This document shows positions 1 through 12,062 of a stretch of 64,000 bases of DNA, piece by piece. Origin of the DNA: Anthoceros angustus (lineage: Eukaryota; Streptophyta; Anthocerotopsida; Anthocerotales; Anthocerotaceae); the NCBI GenBank assembly GCA_010909165.1, contig MU008206.1, positions 336,229 through 400,228 of the forward strand, in the 5' to 3' direction. Within the stretch, counting starts at the first letter, position 1, and every line of letters begins with the position of its first letter. The notes beneath the pieces were generated by a model. That model did not search any database. It was not told the DNA's origin and worked only from the letters and a program-made list of their open reading frames with translations. The translations under genes and the position numbers were made by a program.

Positions 1-3000
1 CTCTCTGAGAGATGCGGGTACGTAGTCTCCAGATATATGGAAGTTGGCGTCCAACTCGAGCTGTGACAACCCAGCGGCTAATGTTATTGCTTCCATCAAC
101 TTGACCTGGTAAGTAACTGATCCACTACCATAATGCAATGACTCAATGCTCACCTGAACATCTTCGTAATCCACCCGAGGCAACTGCTGATTATCAATCT
201 GCAGAGCACGCGACAAGATTCAGTGACTCATCTCACATGTCGAAAAGTGAAACTTTTCACATGAACCTTTTTCTAACATCTTCCTTACCTTAGCCAGACC
301 TTCAAACAGCATCTCGAGGTACAAGTCTACACCGATCTTTGCCACGTCACCACTTTGTTTTTCACCAAAAATGCTCCCAATGCCTCTGATGGCCATGTCT
401 CGTTCTGCAAGTTGAAAACCTTGTCCCAGCTCACAGCATTCCTCGACAGCAACCAGCCGTTCCTGCATTCCACCCAAGGGTATACCCATTGATCACATAG
501 TCTGGGGATATAGACTTCCAACAATCTGATTAACACAAACCAACCCATCTAACAGGTGCACTTTGATCAGTTACTTACAATGGCCTCATCAGAAAGCATC
601 TCCTTTGGAGGATGAAGTAAATAAGCATGTGCTTCTCGATCTGCCCTTCCAACTCTACCGCGAAGCTGAATACACATTTTATCAGTGCGGGTCTGTCAGT
701 TCTCAGCACAATGGTGCGAATGATAACCAGGATCAAGATCCCGATTTTTAGAAAACAGTACCTGATACAGTTGTGAAAGGCCAAAGAGATGCACATCTTC
801 AATAATAATAGTATTCACGTCTCTAATGTCAAGACCACTTTCAATTATTGTGGTACAGAGAAGAATTTTTGACTCTCCGTCGGCAAAGCTCTCCATTGAA
901 TCTTCCAGATTCGCTGCACTTTGCTGTTATCAAACAACGCAGGAACATTACGTTACTGAAGGTCCAGTGCACAAAACAACCTAACAGTCACCAACTGAGG
1001 TGAAACACAGACTACCTGGCCATGAGCGATAGCCACTGTTTCATCTGGAAATATCCTCTCAAGCTCCACTCTAGTCTCGTCAATGTCTGCACAGACAGAA
1101 AATGTGTTGAAAATACTTAACTTACAATCAGCAGATGTGCAAAAAAGATCCAGCGAATCAGGACAATAGATCCATCAGCTACTGAATCACCCATACATTG
1201 AGAGAAATGTAGAGTGGACAGAAAGCAAACCTTTCACACGCGGTACAACATAGAACACTTGTCCACCCCGTTCTAGCTCAAACGATATAGCCTTTTTTAC
1301 GAGTTCCAAGTTGTACTGCACCAAATGTGTAACAATTGGCCGTCTCTCTGGTGGTGGAGTTGTTATCAAACTGGAATGGATAGCAAGTAAGCAGCTGGGT
1401 CCTGACATTTGGGGATAAAATCACCATGCATACCTGCTCTTGTACGGTGGCAAGTAATCATCTCCTACTTCACAAACCTTGGACTCCCAGCAATGAACTA
1501 GAGGACAAACCTGGCATCCTTGAAGCCACTAAGGGCTAGGTAGAGTGTCCGAGGTATTGGTGTTGCTGAGAGTGTGAGCACATCAACAGTTGTCTTCAAA
1601 GCTGTGATCTTCTCCTTTTGTCTCACTCCGAACCTCTAAAAGCCACAATGCAGTCACACAGAGGCTGAATAATGATCCTGCTCAAGAAGTTTCAACCAGA
1701 AAAAACTAGCTCAATAAGCAGCAGTGCAGTGAGACCAAAAACAAAATCTGACTAGAATACTCTAACAAATGACTTATCTAGAACAAAGGGTGATGTTTCT
1801 GTTGCTTGAGTTCTAAGTGCAATATACCTGCTCTTCATCTACTACAAGGAGCCCGAGGTTATTGTACCGGACATGGTTGCCAAGTAAAGAATGTGTGCCA
1901 ACCACTACCCGCAAAGTACCATCCTGTATCCTTGCAAGAACTTCCTTCTTCTCTGCCTCTTTCTGAACCACAGACGAAAATCAAACCACCACCCGTCGAC
2001 CCATTTCCTCACAAAGACTATTTGCATTGCATAGGCGAAGGGATTACCTGAAATCTAGTGAGAAGAGCTACTGTAACTTGTGGGTATGTGGCGAAGCGTT
2101 CCTTGATGACCGCAAAGTGCTGCTTGGCCAAGACGGTTGTAGGTGCCATAATCATTGTCTGACGGCCTGAGGCTACTGCCTGGAAGATAGCACGCAGAGC
2201 TACCTCTGTCTTACCAAATCCGACATCACCACATATGAGCCTGTCCATTGGGGTTTCCTGTTCAGTTAAATCTTTTTCAACATCTTTGAAGGCCTGCACA
2301 GAATTCACCACCCAGAATGTCTTCCAATGGTGAGAGTCATAAAATCTCTGACATTCCTCAAACTTACATCACAACCTGGAGCAGGCTCTGGTAAACAAAC
2401 TTTGGAAACACGTGATTTCTCTGTGGAGTGAAATAAAGCACCTGCAATTGGTCAGGTGTTGCTTGGTAGGGAAACTTTTCTGCAAATTGAGCCATGGCTG
2501 ACGCAATTTTGGGATAGGGTGGTCTTTTCTGCTTTAACCGGTAGACATATAGCTCCATCATATTAACCACCATCTTCTGGATGGCCATCTTCCCTTTCAT
2601 TTTCCGTTTCTCCCAAAGACTTGTATCACTGAGTTTGCTCAAAGGTGGTGACCTCCCTATTTCACGAGGCCTGCAGTTGCAAGAAAGTTGGGTTCCTTCA
2701 GATGGTGGATCTAAAGCTGAGAGGAAAACTTCACAACCATTTCCAGGAGAGACGCTTACGAGTTGTATCGGTACAATAGCCGGTGTGCTTGCTTGGCCCT
2801 AACCTTGGCTTTGCCGTCTGCATACTGCAGATAGACATACTTGGCCATCTTGTTTTTCCCTTCCACCATCTCGTACTTCATTCCAATGAAACGACCAACT
2901 CCCACTTTCTTGTGGACTATGTACTCATCTACCACCAGAGTCTCAGGGTCGACACCATGAAAGAAGTCTCCATCATCACTCTTCCCATGTCCTTGACTTC

Positions 3001-3772
3001 TCAGTTTCTCACGAATGGCCTCCAATCCTCTTTTCCTCTGTTCCCGCAGCTTCCCCCTTAGGGCCTCAGCCTCCTCTCCACTGAGCGCATTGCCAGAAAT
3101 CCCCAGAAAGCCTTCAGACTGACCTTCAAGCTGCTGGTGCAGTCGGCCAATTGCATCAAGTTGTATGCTAGTGGTGGAGGTACTCTCCCTGACTGTCCCT
3201 CGGGTGGATGACACCTGCGGGTTGCTGTCCTCTTTCGGTGAAGGAGGATTGGGCCTGGGACCCTCCTTCCCCATTCTGCTGACGCCATCAGAGGCCTTGC
3301 TGGAAGAGCTTCCGGCAGAAGGAGAAAGCCCAGCTCTACTCGTTTGGTGTACCTTCTTCACCTGCCTGTCAGCTAAACCCCTGGACGAGGGGTTCTCCTT
3401 GAACGCCCCGTCAGCATTTCTAATCACGTTGCCATAAGATTCTACTCCTCTAGGGGCAGCAGCCTTGCTGCGCAGATAGGAATCCGTTCCTTGCATTCTG
3501 TAGCCATCGAATGGAGCATCCTTCCCTCTGCGGGGAGCAGAGCGTCGAGGCCTGGAGTCCCATTTCACATCAAACGGCTGCTGATCCCCATCTTCCAAAG
3601 GCTCCACAGACAACTGGGACAACGCTCGTGCCACCTTTTTGGGAAGCCTACCACGAGTCGGCGTGAGGCAGCTCTGCAAAGCTGAATGCCCGACACCGTC
3701 AGGAAGCAGCTGCAGAGCGACATCTCTGACAGGAGAGATGGAAAGATGACACGACATTGAAGTGCTGCCCAT
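1..3772 (-). CDS. MFD: Plastid-type transcription-repair coupling factor (Mfd/TRCF helicase), C-terminus outside window
   Basis: An ATP-dependent DNA translocase that removes stalled RNA polymerase at lesions and recruits repair; plant homologues are targeted to chloroplasts. Exons (high to low): 3772-2760, 2670-2442, 2293-2048, 1962-1828, 1635-1511, 1370-1231, 1086-1016, 923-762, 665-579, 462-289, 198-154, 105-1. All have GT/AG borders and together keep one frame for about 844 codons. Seen: a Ser/Arg-rich N-terminal region consistent with a transit peptide; a CarD-like RNA polymerase-interacting domain near residues 270-338 ([14 protein letters not shown]); Walker [13 protein letters not shown] box; [28 protein letters not shown]. 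The bacterial UvrB-like N-terminal modules are absent, as in plant homologues. The ATG at 3772 follows the end of an upstream in-frame stretch lacking Mfd similarity. The final two exons are less like the homologues I recall and are less certain. Confidence 0.95.
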
Positions 3773-4674
3773 TTTCCCAGGAAAATCTGCGCAAACACAA
3801 TCCAAATCAATCACCCACCACCACAACCAGAAGAGACAATTCAGCTCCAACGCACCGCCGAAAGCACAAGCCGTCGAATTGGCCAATACAGAATCATACC
3901 TTGGGCAAGCCCAGGGACATTCCAATTCCGCTTCTGCGACGAGGCAGCTGCCAAGAAGTCAGTGCGAAGCGCAACCTTGCCACCCCCACAGCCAACCCTC
4001 GCGTGTGGACATTCCAGCTCGCAGTGCAGCATCCTGTCCTTGATATCCACGGCCAAAGGGGCAACCGTGCCGTACCCGAAGCTGAGCCTGGCGGACCCGC
4101 CGAGCCCTGGGCCTGGCATTGTAGCCGCTGGGCCAAATCAGGCAGCAAGACAAGGACCAGGCGTCCGGACTGCATGGATTGAGCAGCGAGCGCGCTGGGA
4201 GCGAGCCATTCGCGTCACCGAACGGCGGCCGCCACAAGAAATCAAAACGGGGAGCCCGGTGGCAGGGCAAGGAAATTCATGCGCATTACGATCCTGCAAA
4301 AATGGTGCCAACCGTTCATCCCTCATCCCATGCCTCCCCGTCCGAGTCTCGGGACCGCTGAGCTCCAATAATCAGACCGCGAGCTCAGACAGACAAGAAG
4401 CAGGAATGTGGACCTGGACGATTGTCTCACTCCCACGCCGTCGATGGCGCAGGAGAAGAAGAAACCCTGGGCCAGGGTTCTAGTATCTGTGGGGCCCAGG
4501 CAGGGCAGATGTTTCCCTTGCTCTGATCCTCTCACATGCCTACATGCGTGCCCTGAAGAAGGATGTCAACACCGGCCATGGAGTCTGTGGAAACTGGCTT
4601 CACCTCCGGATGGGAACGTTGCACGATGGCCAGCCAGGTTATGCAAGTGACGATTAACAAGACAGAGAGCAGTG
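3773..4674. other. Intergenic region between Mfd and the EF-hand gene
   Basis: Both flanking genes are on the minus strand, so this stretch must hold the 3' end of the EF-hand transcript and the Mfd promoter and 5' leader. It is GC-rich with overlapping spurious reading frames on both strands. I see no TATA box at a convincing distance from 3772 and no domain similarity in any frame. Confidence 0.5.
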
Positions 4675-7600
4675 TCATTTGCCTTTGAGTCCTTTAGGCG
4701 CCTTGCTGCCGCCTCCAGGAGGCGGCTTGGCCATGGAAGCCCTGGGAGCTGCCACGGGAGGAGGGGCCATGGGAGGAGGCTCTCGCATCGGGGGATCGTC
4801 CCGCAGGCCGCGGACGAGCTCGATCTCAGTGTTCCTTTGGTTCGCCGTACTGCGGGCAACGAAGAAGGAGGGGCGGACGGGGTGCGCGAGCTGCTGCGGC
4901 CTCCACACTGCGGCTTCGTACCTGGACAGGCTCTCCCTGCACGCAAAGGAAACAGGACACCGGGGTGAGCAGGCTGCCGGGGCTGGCATGCCACTTCCGA
5001 AGTTCTTTCCATTTCTCGCTCACCTTCCAAGGCGGGGCAGCCTGAGGAGCCTCTCGGCGACGGAGGTGCGCTTCAACGTCGGCAGCACGGGCATGTCCGC
5101 GGGAGGAGCCAGAGGCGCCACTCCCATGGAAGGTCTTCTGTCGCGGTCGTCGCGCTGCACTCAGCACACACGGCCGGCACCAAGAAGGTCTCAGTAAGTG
5201 AACGCGTCACGATGACTGCGCAGTAAGGGAGGGGACGTACCTGGGTTAACTGCGTGTTCACGATCTCATTCCACACCACGCTCTGGGACTTGGGCAGCGG
5301 CCTCGGGGCTTCCTGTGGAGCGATCTGGTGCGGGACCAGCAGCCCGGTTGGAGCAGGCGGCTTGCCGCCTTGGAGGGGGACGGGCTGCTGCCTGCTGGGG
5401 GCAGCGGATGGCGCGGGCATGGCGGCAGGCTGGGACGGTCTCGGGGCCACCTCCACCTGCACGTGGCCTTCAGGGAGAGCTGGTATGGAGGCGCCCTCCA
5501 TCTGCTTGTGCGCTGTGAAGGACTCTTCCACGGGGATGGCGGTTGGCGGGAAGTAGTTGGGAGGTTCGTATCCAGAAGGCATGTCCGTGCTTGTGAAGGT
5601 GGGCAGCTTCGCCTTGTCTTCGTTGAAGAGCGTGGCTTCGAACTCGCCGGAGCTGCATCATCAGCACACCCTTGGTGAGCCTTGCCATTCTTCCTCATCC
5701 CCTGCCTGCTGAGACTGCATTGGTGAAGCATACCTGTACTTGTACTCTGCATCTCTCGTCATGGAGGACTCGTACTCCTTGTCAGGATTGTATGGAATTC
5801 CGGTGAAGGTGTCATACGGGGTCTCAGCATTCGGCCTGTAGAAATCCAGCTCTGTGAATCATGACGCAGATTCCATGATTGTATCCTTTTCACGTGGCTG
5901 AGGAGTTGCTCACCTTCTCACTATACCCCTGCCCCGCGGCTTCACCACTTCCAGCACATGTTGGCCTTGTCCAATGCAAGTGAGCTCTACAGGATGCCCT
6001 ATTTCTTCACCCAGCCTTCTTGGCATGGGCAGCTCAAATCTGACCGTAGGCAGCATCACCCAGCCAGTCAGTCCCTACGCACACAAATTCCATGCCCAAA
6101 ACTTTATCTCACCAGTGACTAAAGGAATCATACCCGTCGACGTGTCTACAATTCTTCGCAAATTCCCGATAGCTGAAACATGAATAGCCAATTCACGGGA
6201 TCAGACATAGCTGTACAGCTTTCTGTAGCATCCAATTTTTCACACCACAACGACTCAAGGGCTAGCAGTACGATCAGGCAAGGCGTTGGTTAGTGCTGCC
6301 TACTGGACTTTTCCAGTGTGCTCCTTGTCAGCAAAGTTCAGCAACTTATTGAAGTCCACGTCATTAAAGTCTAGGCCGAACTCACTTAAGCCTTTTCGGA
6401 AACGATCGTAGCTCACCTACCACCATAAATAGATGCTTTAGGACCAGAGCCTGTTGTTAGTGACATCTGACGACATCCCAGGCCCATCCAGGCACGGGCC
6501 TCACCAAATCTGTGTAGTGGGGATCGAATCGGCTGTAGTATACAGGAAGGTGTTCAGACTTCCAGTAAACCTGACAGTCAGTCAAACACCAACACCAAAG
6601 TGCACAAACGTCAGTACTGGAAGGAAGAGAAACTGGACTACATATGCAGACTGATGCCATCAAAGTAAGCCAAGATTTCACGTACTTTCTGAAGAACCCT
6701 ATCAAGGACAGGAGGAGGCCTAGCGTGTGGTTGCATCACTTTTCTCTTCAATCTGTCGAATCCTGCAGCGAAACAACATGGGCAGCCTGTCAAATCCCCG
6801 AGATCGAGGTCCATGAACTGATTCGTACGTCAGTAAACCCTTACTCTCTTTCGCAAACTCGGGTCGCAAAGGATGGTAAACTGGATCCACTGGATTAGCC
6901 TCTGTCCTGCGCCTGAACCCATGCATTTTTCGACCTATGTCCACATCTGAGATGTCAAGCGGGCCTTCTTGCTGCGGTTCCCATGCAGGTGTCTTTCTCC
7001 TGCGCAGTACAGGTGATGCCCTCCAGTCAGCACAAAACACGTTTCTGTTCAAAGTCTCCAGGGAACGACGCGGAAGAGAGGTTGAGCCTACTGATGGATA
7101 TGTCCAGTGGAATGTAGAACTGTATAATTGGGATCCGATTCTATTTGCTTCATAGGATGCCTAACGGGTTTTGCATAAAGTGGTTCAGCTCTTGCACCAG
7201 GAATATCCGCTGTGCTCAATCCATCTGTGAACCTCTTCGAGAACACCTGAAATTCCAGTACCCAACATATTTACTGGGCTGGCAGTACAAAGCATCAGAA
7301 GCACATTTTTCACCATGAGGCGTTGCCCAGTGACGCCCACATGATGCCTTGTCGTGTGCTTCGCCATGAGGTCTTGGGCACAAGGCATCATTTGGGCGCC
7401 ACCGGCTGGAAACACCCTATGGCAAAACCCTCCCTTCTGCACTTATGAAATTTCGCACAACCATCCCTGGAGACTCGAATTCAGCGCCTCACCCAATCAG
7501 GAGCAGACGGCATGGTACTTGGCCCGGATGCAAGCTTATAGTCAGGCGTTAAGGGATTGGTGTGCCTGGAAGTTAACATTTGCCGTGAGGGTTTCTTCTT

Positions 7601-7954
7601 CTTCTCCTCCACAGACAATCCCATCCACGGCTCCGGATACCATTTACTGTCTGGCTGCAGCCACACGCACAAACATATCACCAAATCGAAGAAGCACAGA
7701 AAACACTGCGCAATCAGACCACACGTGGCAACCAAAAATGCGCAATGCTTTGAAAGTGAGCTGAGAGATAAAGAGAAGAAACGCATCCTCACCGCCGGTT
7801 CTTCATAGCCAGGAACGTAGGGAGGAGGCTGCGCTCCCTCGATGTCCCCGGTGATGAGATTCCTAGATATGCTTCCGGGCCCCATTTTGACGCACTCGGG
7901 GTAGGTCCCGAAGGGGGCTCGCTCCAGGACGAGGCCATAGTTCTCCCCTGGCAT
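4675..7954 (-). CDS. EF-hand protein with axoneme-type D-I-x-G modules, probable flagellar (sperm) protein
   Basis: Proposed exons: 7954-7793, 7654-7493, 7246-7092, 6999-6845, 6762-6686, 6570-6505, 6416-6304, 6172-6134, 6039-5922, 5849-5734, 5652-5241, 5154-5024, 4936-4675. All have GT/AG borders and the sum is 1968 nt, an open frame of about 655 residues ending in TGA. The start is the ATG of MPGENYGLVLERAPFG. The N-terminal half repeats two short modules: one like LITGDIEGAQP, LSTADIPGARAEP and LDISDVD, the other like HTNPLTPDYKL and NPVDPVYHPL. These resemble flagellum-associated proteins of green algae. An EF-hand loop follows at about residue 285 (DKEHTGKVHYRE), split by an intron. The C-terminal third is Pro/Ala-rich and ends GGGSKAPKGLKGK. 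CFAP21/EFHB was considered but its diagnostic regions were not recognised. The I/J exon junction (5922/5849) is the least certain. Confidence 0.8.
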
Positions 7955-10765
7955 CGCTGCTTTCCGCAGGAAGAAGAGGCCTCCACGCGCAGAAAGTTGG
8001 AAATTTGTGCAATCGCAAGCCGATCAATCAGCGATGGTCGGGAAGTCCGGTGTGAAGAATCTTTGCCGGGGCACCCTGCCGGGCCCGAGTCCGCAGCGAC
8101 GCCTGCGTGGGGACGCTCATCTTGCACAGCACCAAGACTGTCACATCAAAAGCCATGCCCCCAAGGTTCCGCAGACATGAGCAACCACGGCGACCGCAAC
8201 CGCTGCCAGGCTGAGCGAGATTCCACGGTGGGCGTTGACACAAGGTTGCACGCACGCAGGACTGTGGAAATGCAGGGATGCAGGAACGCAGGAATTGAAA
8301 GGACGGGGCCGGCTGAACACCGTCTGTTCTCCCGCAACAATCTGTGCCTTCTGCACCCACCACCTGCTTTAAACCACACTTCTAACAAATGTTACTTTTC
8401 TTATAAGTACATCTGCACTTGGTATAGGTAGTACATATCTACTTCTGAGGCATGTTGAAGATAAGATTATCTTGAGTTAGAGATCCCTAGGTGGATTTCA
8501 TGGATTCTTTGGGGTTAGTGAGTGACAAGATACCAAGATATAATCAACAAACAGTTATTACTTATAAAATATTATATATAATATTAATTTTTAAATAAAT
8601 TAAATAAGTATGATATAATTCATTGATTGATTTATTTTATTTTTCTCAAAACTTCGATCAATAATATGACCTTCATACTCTACATGTTGTGAGAGATAAT
8701 CCTCCTAGTCCTAAGTAGTGATAAAATAACAATCTCCTTCTACTCCTATTTGCTCCCCCTGTAATGTTCATAGGTTATTTTCCTCCTATTTCTATTTGCT
8801 CCTCCTCTAATGTTCATAGATAAACCTAGCATGGGAGAAAAAGTGATTAAATTGACCGCGACCCCAATCAAGCAAATTATCATAATTTTTCTCCTTAAAA
8901 GGCAAATACAAATCTGGGTCCTTGAACCTCTTTTGGAGAATTTGGTTTATAGCGGAGCATTCCACTTTATGCATGCACAAGGTGAGAAGGGTTAATGAGG
9001 CTCTCAGTTCAACTAAAGTTAAAAATTGGACAATCTCATCTTTGCATCCTGCTTCAACATTATTTCCTGGACAAAACAAAACAGGGAAGACATAAGCCAA
9101 GGCGAAGGAGCACCGGATCTAGTCTTTTTGCTGCTCAGACATGTGCAAAGTCATCACCTAGTAAAATCTCGTCCACCCGCTCTTTCACTTCAATGCATGC
9201 GGTTAGCATGTTTTCATAGTCATCGATGTTTAACACATCTCACACCCAATCTTTGACGTTGTCATCAGTTTCAACCTTGATAGCCTTCTTAATCCTCTCT
9301 TGTACTCGAAAAGGATCATAGAGGCCTCCGCTGTCAAAATTAGCTAATAAGGTTGGTTCAACCGCAGGTTGGTGCAACCTCGTGCTCATGCACTCGAAAA
9401 GGATCATTCTTGTCATGAGTCGTTGTGGAACTAGTTTACTATCATTCAGCCATTGCTTCCTTATTTCTTAATTAGATATTTGTGTAATTGGCGTCTTGGC
9501 ATCGTACCTGTACGCATGTGTATGGTATGGAAATAGGTCATAGCCACAAGCTTCATGTGCGCGCGGCAAGCACCAGGCGAGGAAAATAGCTGTGCAACGG
9601 AAGACGAGGACGACGCGACGCTGAGCCTGCCTTGAAGAGGCTGAGCTTTATCTTGTACAACCAGCCGTTGCTAATTTGGGTCTGAAGGCAATAAACGCGG
9701 TGTGTTGTCTGTGCAGTATGTATATGTGATGGATTGCTAACCCTTTTTAAGCCGGCTCATGACGGCAGCTGAGCGTGGTGTGAATATTGCAGTGCTGGCA
9801 GTCAGATCGAAGTTGTTCTACCAGCAACAGCTGATGGCATCTAGTGCTCAGTCTAGAGCGTACCATAATCAGAGGTGACCATGGCTGCATATTTCAAAGT
9901 GAAGGGCAGCTAGTTGTGTGGTAGCGCTGCATGAGTGTGGATGCTGCAGCTGTGATGTGAGGGCGGTGATCAGATTGGATTCACGATAGAGAATATGCGC
10001 AAGGTTGCTGAACTCAGCAGGTCTCCGAGCTGAGTGAGTGTGAACTTTCTGATTTATGGTTGAAACAAGGTAATATTTGAAGTGGCTCAATATACATGAA
10101 GCAGCTTTTAGGGTACACATATGCGAAACCGGCTTTTTTATGAGCTCCAAAATGGCGTCTAAACCTTTATAGTCATGCAAAGTGGTCAAAAATTAGGGTC
10201 TTGATCTCGGATCTAAGAGTATACCTTTGTGTTTTATGATTCAGCTATGGTCATTGACTTATGGATTCCAGTGTTTTTCCCATAAACAATACCCATACCG
10301 CACTCCATGCGTGCGGGTGAAGGAAGGTCAAATACGCTATATTTCATAATATAAGTATAGATGCATCGAACCAACCATCTCCAACCTTGTCAACCCAGCT
10401 ACCTCCGAGTGTTTGTCCTGGCTATGTTACTTGAGATTTTTTCTAATTATTAGCCTTAACTGGTTTTACGTGCAGGCCTGCGGTTGGGGCGCCGGCATGT
10501 TCCAAACCATGAGCAAATACAAACACCCGCGTCAATGTCGTGACCAAAGCATGTTTGCTATCCAACATACTAGTTTACTGGAAACCCTTACTGGTAACTA
10601 TATACCGTGATCATTGACATGAACATCCATCCACACGGGGTTAAGCAAAAATTGAATATTGTATATTTCATATGTCCGTTGATACATGCCGGCACCCCTA
10701 GCCTATGGGGACACGAACATATATGATCCTGGTCAAGAGACCCCCACGACAATGACACCGCATGA
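7955..10765. other. Intergenic, no gene recognised
   Basis: 8.5-8.7 kb is AT-rich. An open frame of 97 codons on the minus strand (9100-8807) has no recognisable domain and is probably chance or an old repeat. At 10,069-10,140 there is a short block that recurs at 24.6 kb (see separate entry). No RNA gene was recognised. Confidence 0.4.
10070..10140. repeat. Dispersed repeat, copy 1
   Basis: The block containing AATATTTGAAGTGGCTCAA followed by TATACA and a second GC..GCTTTT motif matches, with a few changes, sequence at 24,606-24,660 (AATATTTGAAGCGGCTCAA). Each copy carries internal inverted GCGGCT/AGCCGC-type words. It may be the end of a small non-autonomous DNA element. Boundaries were not resolved. 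Confidence 0.45.
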
Positions 10766-11250
10766 TCACTCCTCGCCAGACTCTAAACCTTCTCTATTGA
10801 CTTGCATCGCATCGTCACCATCATCATCGCTATCATCTTGTACATCAAGAGCGCAGGGTTGCAGATGGGGACGAAGGGCACTCAACTTCTCCCTGATTGC
10901 GTTCTTATCTGCTGCATATAGATGTTTCCTCGAGTTCAACTTGAACCCATAATAGACGATAACGATTTTGCGAACGAAGACCGTCTGGATGTTAGGAGGT
11001 CTTGAGACTTTACCATCTTTACTTTTTGATGGTGGTGCTTTGTCGTCATCTGTTCCGAAGACGTATTCTCCCATATACTTCCCCTCGTAAGTATCTGTGT
11101 GCTCTGTTCTCCACCAATGTAGATGCAAATAAGGGTCAGCGGAATTTAGGTGGACACTTATAAACTTTGCAATCCAAAATGGCTGGTTGTGAGTGCTCCT
11201 CTCGCAAGGAGTTATGAGAAACATGCCCTTTTGAATCTCCATGTATCCCC
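10766..11250 (-). pseudogene. C-terminal remnant of a transposase-like protein
   Basis: An open frame of 158 codons contains PFWIAKFISVHLNSADPYLHL followed immediately by HWWR, then a region ending in an acidic tail (DDSDDDGDD). A motif of the type FW(I/V)AKV...HWW occurs at the C-terminus of large plant and algal transposon-derived proteins. I infer a relationship to the transposase-like fragments at 30.5 and 36-37 kb. No start, catalytic core or flanking inverted repeats are visible here, so this is a fragment. It could instead be an exon of an unrecognised host gene. Confidence 0.35.
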
Positions 11251-11799
11251 ATTCATCCTTTCTACCTCCTCTTGACGTCGTTCTGTACTCTGGTGACCTC
11301 CCGAATACATGTCTCTCCGTGGTACTTCTCGGAGTAATGCTCCGTTCAGAATTGCTTCTTCGGGTACCTGTGACTCAAAATGAGAATAGAGAGACTATAA
11401 CTTAGATTATGTATATTGCGTATCGTAAGTGTACAAGGTTGATGCTCCTGAGAGCATAGGGAAGAAGTCTCACGAAGAGACACGACTGTTCATATGAGGC
11501 ATGACTTTCTGAATTCCCAATCTCACGGTGTGCTTATCTACATGAGTTCACACATGCTCACACACCCCCTTAAAGCGCAAACGGGGAGATTGGGAAATCA
11601 CGAATGATCTGAAAGTCCCAATGCAGAGGTGAAGTGCGAATGCTTGATCTTGGCCAGTGGCTTGGTCAATATGTCTGCCACTTGCTGCTCCGTAGGCACA
11701 TAGCACTACAACAATGCAGCTGGCAATAAGACGCAATAGCATTGACATCCCGGCCCACGTCTTTCTCGTATAGTTTCAGTATGACCCCTACTAGAAATG

Positions 11800-12062
11800 G
11801 GCACCCTATGTTACACTTTATGTTAAGATTTTGACCCCTGGATGTAACACTCATGTTGCAATTTTGGGGTCATGTAATACTTTTTGAGCCCCTTGTTACA
11901 CTTTGGCTTGGAAACCATACCACGGCTGTTGTTGCAATCATGTTGCAATGGTGTTGCAATTATGTTAAGATGAACTGAGAGGTGGTTTTGCCCTCTCTCA
12001 AAATTGCAACATGATTGCAACATCTAAAGTGTTACAAGAGAGGTCTTGTAACACTTTTGGAA
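11800..12062. repeat. Foldback/MITE-like element with nested inverted repeats
   Basis: The 19-base word at 11,931-11,949 (GTTGCAATCATGTTGCAAT) is an exact reverse complement of 12,003-12,021. Outside it, CTTGTTACACTTT near 11,893 is nearly the reverse complement of AAAGTGTTACAAG near 12,026. Inside, CTGAGAGG and CCCTCTCT pair around 11,975-12,000. The words TTGCAACATG, GTTACA and TGTAACA recur through the segment. This architecture fits a small foldback element without coding capacity. Target duplications were not identified. Confidence 0.6.

Noticed and set aside
3773-3925. Upstream in-frame extension of Mfd
   Set aside because: The 51 extra codons include a Trp-rich run unlike a transit peptide and lack similarity to plant Mfd; the ATG at 3772 starts a better Ser/Leu/Arg-rich N-terminus.
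4675-7954. Assignment of the EF-hand gene as EFHB/CFAP21
   Set aside because: An EF-hand and flagellar-style modules fit the general class, but I could not recognise EFHB-specific sequence, so no symbol is given.
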